Assembly (NCBI GenBank): GCA_029001845.1
Contig: JAREWP010000048.1
Location: forward strand, 1-64,000
Origin: Candidatus Magnetocorallium paracelense
GTDB lineage: Bacteria > Nitrospirota > Thermodesulfovibrionia > Thermodesulfovibrionales > Magnetobacteriaceae
DNA: 64,000 nt
Reading direction: 5' to 3'
Shown: piece after piece, positions 44,180 through 54,043 of the stretch
How positions within the stretch are numbered: position 1 is the stretch's first letter
Layout of the letters: every line of letters begins with the position of its first letter
Position numbers and translations under genes: made by a program
Notes under the pieces: generated by a model
Database searches by the model: none
What the model saw: the letters and a program-made list of their open reading frames with translations, nothing else
Told to the model about the DNA's origin: nothing

Positions 44180-45781
44180 CTAAAAAACTATCCTCCTGTC
44201 GTTAACAGCTCTTAATGCAAGGGCTGCGATTGTGTGCGTAGGATTCAGCGCTCCTGTGGAGTTAAAAGCGCCTCCGCCAAGAATATAGAGATTTGCGTGG
44301 TCATGGGACCTCATGTATCCGTCAACAACGGAATTATTCGGGTCCTCTCCACACACATAACCGCCGAGGGGATGATTACCGTTTAATCCGTACCCCTTAA
44401 TTTGAATGTCCACGATTTTATCTTTCTTCTTTATCAGATTCGTTAATTCACGCAGATAATCGAAGGTCTCTTTGTCTCTGAGACCAAGTGTAAAATCTAC
44501 TTTTGCCAGAGGAAGGCCGAATTTATCTTTCACTTTTGACAGGGTTACCTTGTTATCTCTCCTCATTTCGAGTTCGAATATTAAAGTTGCAGCGAATCTT
44601 CTGTCAGCCTCTCTGGTTTTTTCAAATAATGTCCTCCCCCAATGCCTCTCCTTTGCCCTGAACGTTCTGAACACGGCAATGGGGGAAAGAGCAATGTTCC
44701 AGTCAAAATTCCATATCTCCATCATATAGGCGTTAATCCGATCTCTTTCGCCGTGGTTCAGAGTATTGATGGCGGAAGATGTCGTCGGTCTGCCGCGTCC
44801 TGTGTAAAGTATCGGTTCCGTAATTACCGATGTAACAAGCGCGCCGTGGGAGGCGAAAAAAGAGCCCAAAAGACCACTTGAATCGGCAACAGGGCCATTC
44901 CCGGTATCTTTACTGTTATGAAGTATTCGTAAGTTTTCGATTGTATTGGCGGCAAGAAAAAAATATTTTGCCCGAATATCTCTCTTTGCATCATCTTGCA
45001 AGATGGTAATACTCTCCAGAGATCTTTCCTTTTTAAGATTTATCTTCATACAGGGAGCACCCATAATAAGGTTGAATCGAGGATTATTCAAATGCTTATC
45101 AAGGAGATGAATTTGTGGTCTGAAGACAGCTTCCGTAGGGCAATATCTCACGCACGTTTTTGATCCGATGCATCCGCCTTCCGATGGAGGGATGTTCTTA
45201 ACTGAAAAAGCATTGGGGAGAATTTCAAACTCTGGGGCGAATATTTTACTGACTACCTTATCGAGATAGCTTTGTTTAAAGGGGGGGTATGTATAGTTGT
45301 TTTTCCAGGGCCATGAAGGTTCCTCTTTCGGACCGGAAGTAAAAAACATCTCCTCTACCTTATCGTAATAAGGTGCTAAATCGTCATACGTAAAAGGCCA
45401 GTCCCGGCTGTAACCGAAAAGAGATTTCGTTTGAAAATCCTGGGGCGTTAATCTCCATGAAGCTGCGCTCCATACAGCGCCTGACCCGCCAAGGCCGTAT
45501 TTCATATTGTAGTGAAAAGCGAAATCGCTGTTTACATTTTCAATCTCAACGAGATCGTCAAAATATTCGGATGCTCCCTTCCATGAATTCTTCGTTATAA
45601 GAGGATTGTCCGATATCTTTTCCCATCGCTCATGCCATAACTCCCGGGCAGACTGGGGAAGATAAGCGTTTTTACCACGTTCGACCATAACAACGCTCAA
45701 CCCCTTAGATAAAAAATGATCCGCCACAATAGACCCGGTAATACCGGAGCCGACAATACAAATATCGAAAGTTCTATTCAT
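44180..45781 (-). CDS. GMC-family FAD oxidoreductase
   Basis: The 533-residue protein has the FAD-binding start CIVGSGITGSIVADHFLSKG and the VMVERG second strand. The middle shows GGSGAVWSAASWR and a Cys-rich segment (GGCIGSKTCVRYCP). The C-terminal FAD/catalytic block contains GYGLNGNHPLGG, LYILGGGAFNSTGALNPTHT, with the active-site His and Asn. This is the gluconate/sorbitol/fructose dehydrogenase branch of the family; the alcohol or sugar substrate is unknown. It has no own signal peptide and probably travels with the Tat-bearing small subunit encoded immediately downstream. Confidence 0.9.
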   Translation of the reverse strand: MNRTFDICIVGSGITGSIVADHFLSKGLSVVMVERGKNAYLPQSARELWHERWEKISDNPLITKNSWKGASEYFDDLVEIENVNSDFAFHYNMKYGLGGSGAVWSAASWRLTPQDFQTKSLFGYSRDWPFTYDDLAPYYDKVEEMFFTSGPKEEPSWPWKNNYTYPPFKQSYLDKVVSKIFAPEFEILPNAFSVKNIPPSEGGCIGSKTCVRYCPTEAVFRPQIHLLDKHLNNPRFNLIMGAPCMKINLKKERSLESITILQDDAKRDIRAKYFFLAANTIENLRILHNSKDTGNGPVADSSGLLGSFFASHGALVTSVITEPILYTGRGRPTTSSAINTLNHGERDRINAYMMEIWNFDWNIALSPIAVFRTFRAKERHWGRTLFEKTREADRRFAATLIFELEMRRDNKVTLSKVKDKFGLPLAKVDFTLGLRDKETFDYLRELTNLIKKKDKIVDIQIKGYGLNGNHPLGGYVCGEDPNNSVVDGYMRSHDHANLYILGGGAFNSTGALNPTHTIAALALRAVNDRRIVF

Positions 45782-45868
45782 AATTTAAAGTATAGGAATT
45801 TCTTTGAAATTCCTTTTAAAAGTCCCTCTGAAGGGCGTTAACTTGAACACAAAGGCTCCGACAGTCCC

Positions 45869-47413
45869 TTATCCCTCTGTGTCATTCCTCTCTTCATAAA
45901 CATAAACTATAAATCTCCTGTCATAACCATCCTGTTTTTTAAAACGAAATAATTCCACTCCTCCGAGTGTTCTCTTTTTTATATCTATTGTATCCATTTC
46001 TATGCCTGAATTACTATAGAAGAGGATCGCCGTATCTTTGTCCATCTCTTCTATTTCATCCAAATTGGCTGTAATAATCTTAAAACGCCTCTCCTCTCTG
46101 TCATAATAATTCAGTGGTCTTGATAAAAAGATATCAGTATACAGGGTGTCTATATGATTGCTCTTAAGCTGATTATAAATTGTTCTGGTTTCAAGGAAAT
46201 GGTTGCTCGTTTCAATGAGAAAATTTCCCAGCTTAAATACATTCGGTTTTCCGCCTGTCTTAGAGAAAGATATAAAGTAATTAACTGTTACATATGTTAT
46301 ATTGCCGAGAATAAGGATAGAAATAAGAGTTAGTGATATTTTCTTTAGTATACGGGACCTGATAGAGGCGTGTAATATTACGATGATAAAGGGAATCATG
46401 CAGAGCGCAAGCAGATAGAACCTCAGTGAAAAGTTGGGTATTATAATAATTGTAAAAAGTACGACAAAAAGCAATGAGGTCAGTAGTGAATAGTCACGTT
46501 TGAGATCGCCCTCCCCTCTTTGTAAGAAAAATCTTATAAAGAAAATCATAAAGAAAATCATGCTGCCATAGGGAATAACGGTAATCATACTGAAACCGAC
46601 AAATCGTTCATATACATAATAACCGTCAAAGAGTCTAAAAATAATATAAAAGATGTCAATAATCGACGACAATGTAACAGGTTTTGCATTGAGGTAGAGA
46701 TTGGCGGTTCCAAAGGTCTCCTGATCAGTAAAAAGGGTGAAAAACTTAATAAGGAGGAGTAGAATAAAACTCATCCCCGCAGTTACGGAAACAGCAGATT
46801 TAAAAACACTTTTTGGAAAAAAAATTATCAATGACAACAAAACACCCAGAGGGAAAACAACGGCTATAATGTGATTAAAAACTCCAAAGGCAAAAGCACT
46901 GCCCGCCAGTGTAGCGGTCATATATAGTTTTGCACCTTTGCAGGAAAGGGATTTAAGATAGAGCCAGGTTCCGAGAGCCATGAGAAGAGGATTCAACGTT
47001 GTGCTTTCATTGGCGTAACGTGAGAAAGCGATAAAAAAAGGCGAAGTTCCGAGAATTAAAATAAAAAGCGTACTGTTAAAGTCTCCCGGTTTCAGCTCTT
47101 TAATTATCTTTGCCCCTATGAATAAGCAGAGTACATTCATAAAGACGGAAAACAGTCTCAATACAGTCAGGTTGTCGCCAAAGAGAGTATACATACAAAA
47201 GAGGATATAATGATAAAGGCGTCCTGTATAGAAGTGTATGTCAGCAGGCTTCTCTCCTGAGAGTATAATGTAGGGAGCAGAGAGAAAATTAATTTCGTCG
47301 CCGTTTGGCCCCGGTATATCGGATATGGCGAAAGTTAAAAAGAAGAGTGGAATCAGATAAGCGATCCAAGGAGAGAGCCTTTTGAAAAAACCATTATTAA
47401 GATTTACATTCAT
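45869..47413 (-). CDS. GT-C membrane glycosyltransferase, GT39/ArnT-like
   Basis: The 514-residue protein has about eleven hydrophobic segments up to residue 390 and a soluble tail of about 110 residues. The first external loop carries SDIPGPNGDEINFLSAPYIILSGEKP, with the acidic pair used by protein mannosyltransferase and ArnT-type enzymes. YTGRLYHYILFCMYTLFGDN and FSRYANESTTLNPLLMALGTWLYL match the same superfamily. Such enzymes transfer sugars from polyprenyl phosphate to lipid or protein outside the membrane. It is on the same strand as the GtrB and Gtr-like genes, 160 bases downstream. Target and sugar are unknown. Confidence 0.75.
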   Translation of the reverse strand: MNVNLNNGFFKRLSPWIAYLIPLFFLTFAISDIPGPNGDEINFLSAPYIILSGEKPADIHFYTGRLYHYILFCMYTLFGDNLTVLRLFSVFMNVLCLFIGAKIIKELKPGDFNSTLFILILGTSPFFIAFSRYANESTTLNPLLMALGTWLYLKSLSCKGAKLYMTATLAGSAFAFGVFNHIIAVVFPLGVLLSLIIFFPKSVFKSAVSVTAGMSFILLLLIKFFTLFTDQETFGTANLYLNAKPVTLSSIIDIFYIIFRLFDGYYVYERFVGFSMITVIPYGSMIFFMIFFIRFFLQRGEGDLKRDYSLLTSLLFVVLFTIIIIPNFSLRFYLLALCMIPFIIVILHASIRSRILKKISLTLISILILGNITYVTVNYFISFSKTGGKPNVFKLGNFLIETSNHFLETRTIYNQLKSNHIDTLYTDIFLSRPLNYYDREERRFKIITANLDEIEEMDKDTAILFYSNSGIEMDTIDIKKRTLGGVELFRFKKQDGYDRRFIVYVYEERNDTEG

Positions 47414-47573
47414 CGTTTTTATACGTCGGGAGAGAACAGGATTTTGACATAATTCACTCTTTTGACTCTATTATAATTCTTACTTTTTCATTTGGTAAAG
47501 GTTGACGCCTAACCTCATCTCTCTTTCCGGCAGGCATCAAACTGTTCTGACCGGGTACATTCTATCAAGGAAG

Positions 47574-49154
47574 TTAATCACTATCCAAAAAGGCATCGTT
47601 AATCGCATGGGCGATCTCGTTTCTGTCAATAATCAATCTTCCCTTACTCAGGGCCTTATCAACATTATAACCACAACCAGCGGCCCCTTCATGACACTCC
47701 CTTTCAGCGGATTTTAAAAGCCCCTTTACATGAGTATCAACAGATGAAGTTAAAAAACCGTATTCATCTCTATCCATCATTATAGCTCCTCTCGGTGCAA
47801 TGCTCGTAAAAGGCGGGCCTGTTATAATTACCTCTTCAATGTTTTCAAAACCATTGCGAGGAAGAATACTTTTGAGATATTCCAGTTCAATGGCGGCAGG
47901 TTTAACGATAAAATCGCCGGAATAATCACGAGCTTTATAAATGGAAACACAAAGATTCGCAACAAGTACGGTAGTGACAATAATCCCCGTGTTTTTCTTA
48001 AAGACTATCGTGCAGGACCTCTTTAACAGAAAAAAAAGTACTGTCAATGTCAGGGCTGAGAGAGGGGCAATCATCCTGAAGCTTATTCTGTTATAATCGG
48101 CAACAAGGTTAGGCAACAGGGAAAGAGGAAAAAGAGACAATATCATTAAAATTTTTATATAGTTCTCCATAATAAAAGAGAGCACCCCTTTTATGGGAGA
48201 ATTGTGGTTTTTTCCTTCCCGGATGGAGTTATTGTTTATTATGATGTGCAGCATTAAGAAAGAGAGAGCGCAAATAATTAAAGAAAATTTTACAGACAAA
48301 AAGATATTCCACAAACCCGATGCTCCCCACATCGCTTTTATAAAGAGCATCACTTTGGCAGCCACATCGTGAGTTAAAAGCACTCTGTGGTTCCCCACAA
48401 CAGGCATTGCCGCATCGACCCACTGAGGTTTTATAAAAGGTAAAAAAGCATACATACACTTTGAAAAGATAAAAAACATGGCTGACGCGACAAAAGGCAG
48501 CGCAAAGAGATAGAACCATTTTCTCATACCCGATGCTTTGGAATCAAATTCATGAATTAAAGGAACAGCAAGAAGAACCCAGTAAAACATTGCAAGGGGA
48601 GTATAAATCGTCATAGAAAAGAAAAGAAGAGCTGTAGAGAAAAATGTATACACGCCAAAGATCGTTCCTTGGCTGCTATGTACTCTTTCAGCCCCCCTGT
48701 CAGCGGCAAGGAAAGACAAAACAGCGGCAAGGAGTCCGATTGTATGGGGAAAGGAGTTAACCAACACAACCTGCGTCTGAAAAGCAGGAAGTGAGAAAAG
48801 CGATGAAGAAAGCAGTATGGAATGAATAAGACCGACACTGTTTTTACAGAGCCAACGGGAAAACAAGAAAGCCGATATTCCGAAAAACAAGACATTGATT
48901 AAACGTCCTGCGCTAAGGTCCCCAAGAGTCTCTACAGAGGACCACATAAGGCATCCTAAAAAAGTAAATGACACTCTTCCAATATAAAAGAAGTAATAAT
49001 GCTGGGGATGGGTGGTGCAGTCACTTCCATCCATGGCCCACATATAAGCGTCATCATTAAAGACAAAATTTCCTGTTATGACAGGCTCATATGCGATCAG
49101 TAAAAGAACGGAGATAAAGAGGAAGGATACAATATTGTCTCTGACAGCAGTCAT
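47574..49154 (-). CDS. Polytopic membrane protein, GtrII-like glycosyltransferase
   Basis: The 526-residue protein has about eleven hydrophobic segments. AYEPVITGNFVFNDDAYMW in the first loop has the acidic pair and position of GtrII-type and other GT-C glucosyltransferases. A soluble tail covers about residues 420-526 (GPPFTSIAPRGAIMMDRDEY, AERECHEGAAGCGYN). It overlaps the GtrB-like gene by four bases, the same pairing as gtrB with a specific gtr transferase in O-antigen modification clusters. It could attach the sugar delivered by the GtrB product to a surface polymer. Family assignment rests on layout and motif, not on alignment. Confidence 0.7.
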   Translation of the reverse strand: MTAVRDNIVSFLFISVLLLIAYEPVITGNFVFNDDAYMWAMDGSDCTTHPQHYYFFYIGRVSFTFLGCLMWSSVETLGDLSAGRLINVLFFGISAFLFSRWLCKNSVGLIHSILLSSSLFSLPAFQTQVVLVNSFPHTIGLLAAVLSFLAADRGAERVHSSQGTIFGVYTFFSTALLFFSMTIYTPLAMFYWVLLAVPLIHEFDSKASGMRKWFYLFALPFVASAMFFIFSKCMYAFLPFIKPQWVDAAMPVVGNHRVLLTHDVAAKVMLFIKAMWGASGLWNIFLSVKFSLIICALSFLMLHIIINNNSIREGKNHNSPIKGVLSFIMENYIKILMILSLFPLSLLPNLVADYNRISFRMIAPLSALTLTVLFFLLKRSCTIVFKKNTGIIVTTVLVANLCVSIYKARDYSGDFIVKPAAIELEYLKSILPRNGFENIEEVIITGPPFTSIAPRGAIMMDRDEYGFLTSSVDTHVKGLLKSAERECHEGAAGCGYNVDKALSKGRLIIDRNEIAHAINDAFLDSD

Positions 49155-50125
49155 GTATTGAAATCGATGATTTGTTGTTTTCTTTCCAGGTTTATAACGC
49201 TTTCAACAATATAATTCGGCCTCCTGCTTACTTCATTCCATATCCTGCCGATATAGAGTCCGACAATTCCGAAACCCGAAAGCTGGATACCTGCGAGAAA
49301 AATTACGATTAGTAAGGTTAAAACTGAAACCGTTACATCGTATCCCTTTATTTTCATATAAATCCATACGATAAGCCCGAGAAATGATCCGGCGGCAAGA
49401 CCGCCGCCCAGTAGAAGCAGAAAAAAAAGAGGGGCAATGGAAAAGGATGTAATCCCGCTGAAAAGCTCTTTGATCGGACCTGTGCTGAGAAATAGAGGAA
49501 AATGGGTCTTGCCTGCATATCGCTCCTCTCTCTCATAATACAACCGTTCCTGCCTGAACCCCGCCCAGGCGACAAGTCCTCTTAAATAAGGATCCTTCTC
49601 TTTTAACGTGAGCACCACATTCGCCACTCGTCTTGAAAAGAGTTTGAAATTACCGGCATTGTCGGGTAGTTCAATGTTGGAAACAGCACTTATCGCTCTG
49701 TACATTGCCTTTGTCAACCAGACTTTTAAAGGGGGCTCACCCTTTCTCAGCAGTCTGACTGTATGAACGACATCGGCCCCTTCACGCCATTTATTCAACA
49801 GATCGGGAATTTTTTCGGGAGGATCCTGAAGGTCGGCGTCAAGAGTAATCACAGCGTCGCCTGATGAAAAGGCAATGCCTGCCTGAAAACCCTGATTATA
49901 ACCAAATCTCCTTGAAAGGTTTACAATTTTAATGCGATTATCGGTCTCTGCGAAACTCTTAAGCAAATACAGGGATCTGTCAGTTGAAGCGTCGTTAACA
50001 AAAATCAATTCATAATCGTACAATTCCGTATCGATGCTGCGCCCTACCCTCTTTATTAACTCCTCCAGACACTCCTCTTCATTTCGAAAGGAAAAAATTA
50101 TGGAAACACTCTTTTTCTTATTCAT
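49151..50125 (-). CDS. GtrB-like polyprenyl-phosphate glycosyltransferase (GT2)
   Basis: The 324-residue protein has a GT2 catalytic domain: SIIFSFRNEEECLEELI, FVNDASTDRSLYLLK, GYNQGFQAGIAFSSGDAVITLDADLQDPPEKIPDL with the DxD-type metal site. FKLFSRRVANVV and EKDPYLRGLVAWAGF are typical of the GtrB/DPM1 branch. Two C-terminal membrane helices lie at about residues 233-300. Such enzymes load glucose or another sugar on bactoprenyl phosphate at the inner face of the membrane. Four-base overlaps with both neighbours show a tight operon. A GtrA-type flippase gene is not seen. Confidence 0.92.
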   Translation of the reverse strand: MNKKKSVSIIFSFRNEEECLEELIKRVGRSIDTELYDYELIFVNDASTDRSLYLLKSFAETDNRIKIVNLSRRFGYNQGFQAGIAFSSGDAVITLDADLQDPPEKIPDLLNKWREGADVVHTVRLLRKGEPPLKVWLTKAMYRAISAVSNIELPDNAGNFKLFSRRVANVVLTLKEKDPYLRGLVAWAGFRQERLYYEREERYAGKTHFPLFLSTGPIKELFSGITSFSIAPLFFLLLLGGGLAAGSFLGLIVWIYMKIKGYDVTVSVLTLLIVIFLAGIQLSGFGIVGLYIGRIWNEVSRRPNYIVESVINLERKQQIIDFNT

Positions 50126-50751
50126 AATTGTTTCTGTAATTTCATTACCTCAATGGCATGACGTTCTTCTGTCTCAACACCAGAAAGCACTTTGTATCTT
50201 CCGATTACTTCCACATACTGATTAATAAGAGTATCCGCTTTGATACGTAACCTGACAGGAAGTATTAACTCATAGACTTTATCTCCTTCAGTCACTATAG
50301 CGATTCCCGTAGTCTCACCTCCTATCGCATAGTGGGAGATCAATCTTCCATTGTAAATCTGAAAAGAGACAAATAGTGTAACGGAGGAGTTGTTGTCACC
50401 GTAAATCGTAAGATAAGCAGGTCTGCAGAAATCCTCATTATCGGCCAGACTAAAACTGCCAGTAGTGTATATAATTCCATCGCAAGGGTCTTCTTCTCCT
50501 TCATCGATTAATCGGGCATTTTGTTGCATAGGGAAGCTCTCCATACATGCCGTATCGGGCAGAACATAAAAGTCATGCTCCACACATCCGCCGCTGTACA
50601 CGATGTCTAATGTGAGTTCATCATTTTCCTGATCGTAAAAACCGTCTAAAACAACGGCGCCATAGAGGTTGAGTGTTAAAAAATGAAATAAAATCAGAGA
50701 TAAAAGTATAATTTTGTTTTTTAACAAGAAATTAATACAACCTATGATCAA
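50122..50751 (-). CDS. Hypothetical exported protein at the head of the gtr operon
   Basis: This 209-residue protein has an N-terminal hydrophobic segment (NKIILLSLILFHFLTL) that is a likely signal peptide. The mature part is rich in beta-strand patterns, with LDGFYDQENDELTLDIVYSG and GSFSLADNEDFCRPAYLTIYG. Cysteines near residues 57, 70, 90 and 113 could form disulfides outside the cytoplasm. I do not recognise a family. It overlaps the GtrB-like gene by four bases, so it belongs to that operon, but its part in glycosylation is unknown. Confidence 0.65.
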   Translation of the reverse strand: MIIGCINFLLKNKIILLSLILFHFLTLNLYGAVVLDGFYDQENDELTLDIVYSGGCVEHDFYVLPDTACMESFPMQQNARLIDEGEEDPCDGIIYTTGSFSLADNEDFCRPAYLTIYGDNNSSVTLFVSFQIYNGRLISHYAIGGETTGIAIVTEGDKVYELILPVRLRIKADTLINQYVEVIGRYKVLSGVETEERHAIEVMKLQKQL

Positions 50752-50895
50752 ATTTTCTAAATCTTCTTACTAAACTCTATTTCAATATTTTTAATCTCAT
50801 TGAGACAATGTGCTGTTTTTGGCAGGATTAAATGAGAATAGCAGAAATTGTCTTAAATGTCAAACATATAGAAGACAGAAGGATGTTTACAGCCT

Positions 50896-51026
50896 AAAAA
50901 AAGCTGTCAGCGGTCAGGTAAGAAAAATCAAAGCCTTACGTTTAAAACAACACTCACCCAAAAGTGAAATGATAGTTTTTATGCAAGATGTTGAAAACAG
51001 AGAGCTGATAGCTGACTGCTGTTTTT
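50896..51026. repeat. Family A inverted-repeat element (copy 7)
   Basis: The left arm is AAAAAAAGCTGTCAGCGGTC and the right end AGAGCTGATAGCTGACTGCTG with a T-run. The element ends three bases short of the metallophosphoesterase stop codon at 51030. Its core (AACACTCACCCAAAAGTGAAATG) differs from other copies. Confidence 0.65.
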
Positions 51027-51029
51027 CGG

Positions 51030-52229
51030 TCAACCGTAAACCTGATGAGCATTTGTAAGCTTAATAAGCGTTATTTCCGAGGGTGAGCCTACACGCATGG
51101 GCGGCCCCCAGTAACCGGTCCCTCTGTTAACATAAACCCATTTTTTGCCTGCTGTATAAAGTCCCTTTAAATAAGGTTGAACCATGCTTACAAAATAGTT
51201 AAAAGGGAAAATCTGTCCGCCGTGCGTATGACCGCAAAGTATGAGATCGATATCGAGATTTTCGGTTTCCGGAACACTGCGCGGTTGATGAGCAAGGAAG
51301 ATTTTTACACTCTCTTCAGGTGCTCCTTTGAGAGCAGCCGACGGGTTTGCTCTGTGGTTTTCAATAAAACGATGTGCGCTGTAATCGGGCACTCCACTTA
51401 CAAAAAGCCTGGCAGAGCCTTTTTTTAAAACCAGACCTTCATTCATTAGTACTTTAAATCCCAATTTCTTAATCACTTTTATCCACTCCATGGCGCCTGA
51501 GTAATACTCATGATTGCCGGTTACAAAAAAAGAGCCGTAAACAGTAACGATATCTCCTAATGGTAACACATGGTAAGCAAGAGAATTAACATATCCGTCT
51601 GCAATATCTCCGGTAAAGGCCAGAATGTGTGGTTTTAAACTGTTTACCCTTTGAACGATTGCATTGACATATTCTCTTTTTATTGTCGATCCCACATGAA
51701 TATCGCTTATCTGTACAATTCGGAAGCCTTCCAGTGCAGAGGGAAGACCGCTTATTGGAACAGGTATTTCATTAACTTCAGGTAAACGCCAGGTTTCATA
51801 AATTCCATAACCGGCAAGAAAAACAGCAGCCCCTGCAGTGCCTGTATTTGTCAGATTAAGAAGAAACTGACGGCGGTTGTGTTCAAAAACACCCGGATTT
51901 TTTGAATCTGAAAAAATCACAGATACTATTTTTTTAGATATATAAAATAGTATAAACAGAATATCCCGAAATATGAGAAGAACAAACAACAAAAAAACAA
52001 ATCCTAATGATATATACCCTGTCCAGGCAAGAATATCGGTAAATATCGTTACATACCCTTTTATCTTTAAGAAAAAAGTGACAAAAGGGTTTAAAAGAAA
52101 AAAACACAGGCCTGCCCAAGCCATCCTCTTATAGAAGGGGCGAATATTTGACGGAATAATTATTCGCCAACCTATATAGAGATACATAAGCAGTAATACG
52201 AAAAAAGAGAGGATAAAAAACATTTTCAA
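51030..52229 (-). CDS. Membrane-anchored metallophosphoesterase (YkuE-like)
   Basis: The 399-residue protein has three or four membrane segments in the first 110 residues. A Tat-like HNRRQFLLNLTNTGTAGAAV stretch with another hydrophobic segment follows at about 117-140. The metallophosphoesterase domain comes next: IVQISDIHVGS, AFTGDIADG, FFVTGNHEYYSG, IFLAHQPR and ILCGHTHGGQIFP, all metal ligands intact. YkuE-type members sit on the outer face of the membrane; the substrate is not known, possibly a lipid or nucleotide phosphoester. It overlaps the DUF1028 gene by four bases, so the two are coupled. Confidence 0.9.
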   Translation of the reverse strand: MKMFFILSFFVLLLMYLYIGWRIIIPSNIRPFYKRMAWAGLCFFLLNPFVTFFLKIKGYVTIFTDILAWTGYISLGFVFLLFVLLIFRDILFILFYISKKIVSVIFSDSKNPGVFEHNRRQFLLNLTNTGTAGAAVFLAGYGIYETWRLPEVNEIPVPISGLPSALEGFRIVQISDIHVGSTIKREYVNAIVQRVNSLKPHILAFTGDIADGYVNSLAYHVLPLGDIVTVYGSFFVTGNHEYYSGAMEWIKVIKKLGFKVLMNEGLVLKKGSARLFVSGVPDYSAHRFIENHRANPSAALKGAPEESVKIFLAHQPRSVPETENLDIDLILCGHTHGGQIFPFNYFVSMVQPYLKGLYTAGKKWVYVNRGTGYWGPPMRVGSPSEITLIKLTNAHQVYG

Positions 52230-53152
52230 TCAGCATGTCCGATAGTCAATATTGTTCTTAGTGTAACCGGGTTGTTAGTAAGGAGTTTCGATTTAACGAG
52301 TCTGTCGATAACCAGCATCCACCTCGGATCTGCAGAAAAGACCTTTTCGAACAATGGCATCGCTTCTTTAAGACGATTGGAGTTTGTCAAAGCAACGGCT
52401 CGCCAGAAGGACAACTCCATATTTTCCGGTTCCATACTCTCTGCAGCTTCATACTCTTTTAAGGCAAGTTCCAACTGACTGTTAGACAAAAAGATGTCTC
52501 CAACGGCATTATGTGTGTAAGCGCGCTTTAAACGTAAAAGCCTTTTAAGCTCTTTTACAGGATCGATATGATCGTCTACTCTGATATCGATCAGCCTGTC
52601 CTCCCAAATTCTGCCTGTAGAGAGACAATTAACAACAATCAATGCCGCCGACTGACAACCTCTTATGTCTCCTCCTTCTCGCTCGGCAGCCTCAAGAGAT
52701 GCAATAAGACGTTCCGGTAATTTCTCTTTCGATTCCTCAAAGGCTCTCCCCATTGCCTCCCATACATTAGTATTGAGCATCATATTGGCCTGACAGGAGT
52801 AATTCTCTCCTGTTTTATGGCCGGCCTCGCCTATACACAACTCACCTGTAAATGCAGCCGCACTGCCTCGTCTGTCCACCATTGCAATTTGTCTGTAGTC
52901 GATACGACTATCTGTGGCAAGAAGTGATCTGAGAGCGCTTGAAGCGCTTTTACCGACGCGCATCATATCCAGTCCAAGTTGACCATAGGTAAGTTCCGGA
53001 AGTCCCTGAGTTACAATTGCGCCGACACCGGCCTCCGCCCAGGGCGAAACAGTGCCCACTGAAAAGTAATGAGACTGCACGGCAACCCCTATCTGACCGT
53101 TTTCAGGATCCCTTGCAACGATGGAATATGTACTCAGTGGTCTTTTGATCAT
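52226..53152 (-). CDS. DUF1028 family protein with TPR-like C-terminus
   Basis: Residues 1-225 match DUF1028: STYSIVARDPENGQIGVAVQSHYFSVG, PWAEAGVGAIVTQG, ALRSLLATDSRIDYRQIAMVD, GENYSCQANMMLN and GGDIRGCQSAALIV. DUF1028 has an Ntn-hydrolase-like fold with an uncharacterised activity. Residues 230-305 form two TPR-like helical repeats (AVGDIFLSNSQLELALKEYEAAESM, LKEAMPLFEKVFSADPRW). The 308-residue length is normal for the two-part form. It lies between the DUF362 gene, eight bases upstream, and the metallophosphoesterase gene. Confidence 0.88.
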   Translation of the reverse strand: MIKRPLSTYSIVARDPENGQIGVAVQSHYFSVGTVSPWAEAGVGAIVTQGLPELTYGQLGLDMMRVGKSASSALRSLLATDSRIDYRQIAMVDRRGSAAAFTGELCIGEAGHKTGENYSCQANMMLNTNVWEAMGRAFEESKEKLPERLIASLEAAEREGGDIRGCQSAALIVVNCLSTGRIWEDRLIDIRVDDHIDPVKELKRLLRLKRAYTHNAVGDIFLSNSQLELALKEYEAAESMEPENMELSFWRAVALTNSNRLKEAMPLFEKVFSADPRWMLVIDRLVKSKLLTNNPVTLRTILTIGHAD

Positions 53153-53160
53153 AAAAATAT

Positions 53161-53982
53161 CTAAACAGTCAGGACTCCGCCGTGCTCGGCGCTTCCCAAC
53201 AGGCCGTTACTCATTGATATATGTCCGATACGTCTCCAGTCTCTGTTTAAAATATCCGTTCCATAAGCGTCAGTGGCGACAGGGTCGAATCCTGCTATGA
53301 GCATGTTTGGTTTCGGATTGCAAACAGGCCCCCATAAATGAGCGTCTTTCATTCCCACAGTGGCGTCAATAATCGTAAAGTCAGGACGTCTGTAAGTATT
53401 CAGGTCAAATAACGAGTCATGAACATATCTGTGAAAGGAAGACTTCTTCCAACTCCTGTCTTGCTGATAATGATTCGGAGGCAGCACTCCCATCATATTT
53501 TTCATGGAAAGAGTAATCCCGGCAAGGGTATGAGCCTTTAACACAGGTACGGAGATAAGAAAACTATCCATAATAATCTCGGGCAGGAACATTTCAGGCC
53601 ATTTGCTGCACTTATCGTTAACCAGACGAACCGACTTCTCCTCATTGAGATCTATTAAACCGATATGTTCACCTTTTAATAAAGCATAATAGCCGAGTGA
53701 TTTAAATATACTCATCGTCGTCTCAGTAACCGAACCGCTTCCTTCAGCGATTATTATCTCCGTTTCCGGTAGTCTTGCATGGATGAATTCCGTAATGGCT
53801 CTGACCAGCTCAACAGGAGTTGTCACAGGCGGAGGTTGCGACTCTACAAGATTGGGCTTGATAATAACCCTTTTATACTCTTTAATAGATGAAATTACTT
53901 CGGAAGCATCAAGAAGGTCGAACACGGATTGCCTCCACTCTTTAAAGTAGCAGACAAAAATATCACTATCATGTTGTTTCAT
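53161..53982 (-). CDS. DUF362 domain protein
   Basis: The 273-residue protein carries the DUF362 pattern: KRVIIKPNLVESQPPPVTTPVELV, EIIIAEGSGS, LISVPVLKAHTLAGITLSMKNMMG and NPKPNMLIAGFDPVATDAYGTDIL. DUF362 proteins are often joined to ferredoxin domains; that part is absent here. Their biochemical role is unknown. It heads a three-gene operon with the DUF1028 and metallophosphoesterase genes. A repeat-rich gap lies upstream. Confidence 0.88.
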   Translation of the reverse strand: MKQHDSDIFVCYFKEWRQSVFDLLDASEVISSIKEYKRVIIKPNLVESQPPPVTTPVELVRAITEFIHARLPETEIIIAEGSGSVTETTMSIFKSLGYYALLKGEHIGLIDLNEEKSVRLVNDKCSKWPEMFLPEIIMDSFLISVPVLKAHTLAGITLSMKNMMGVLPPNHYQQDRSWKKSSFHRYVHDSLFDLNTYRRPDFTIIDATVGMKDAHLWGPVCNPKPNMLIAGFDPVATDAYGTDILNRDWRRIGHISMSNGLLGSAEHGGVLTV

Positions 53983-54043
53983 TTTATCCCTCGTTATATA
54001 ATGTTAGTGAGCATTTAGTAAAGGGCGTTATTTCTTTCAATAG

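Noticed and set aside
50810-51058. 82-codon plus-strand frame near the metallophosphoesterase gene
   Set aside because: Most of it is the family A repeat at 50896-51026; it has no ribosome site and no protein-like conservation is expected.
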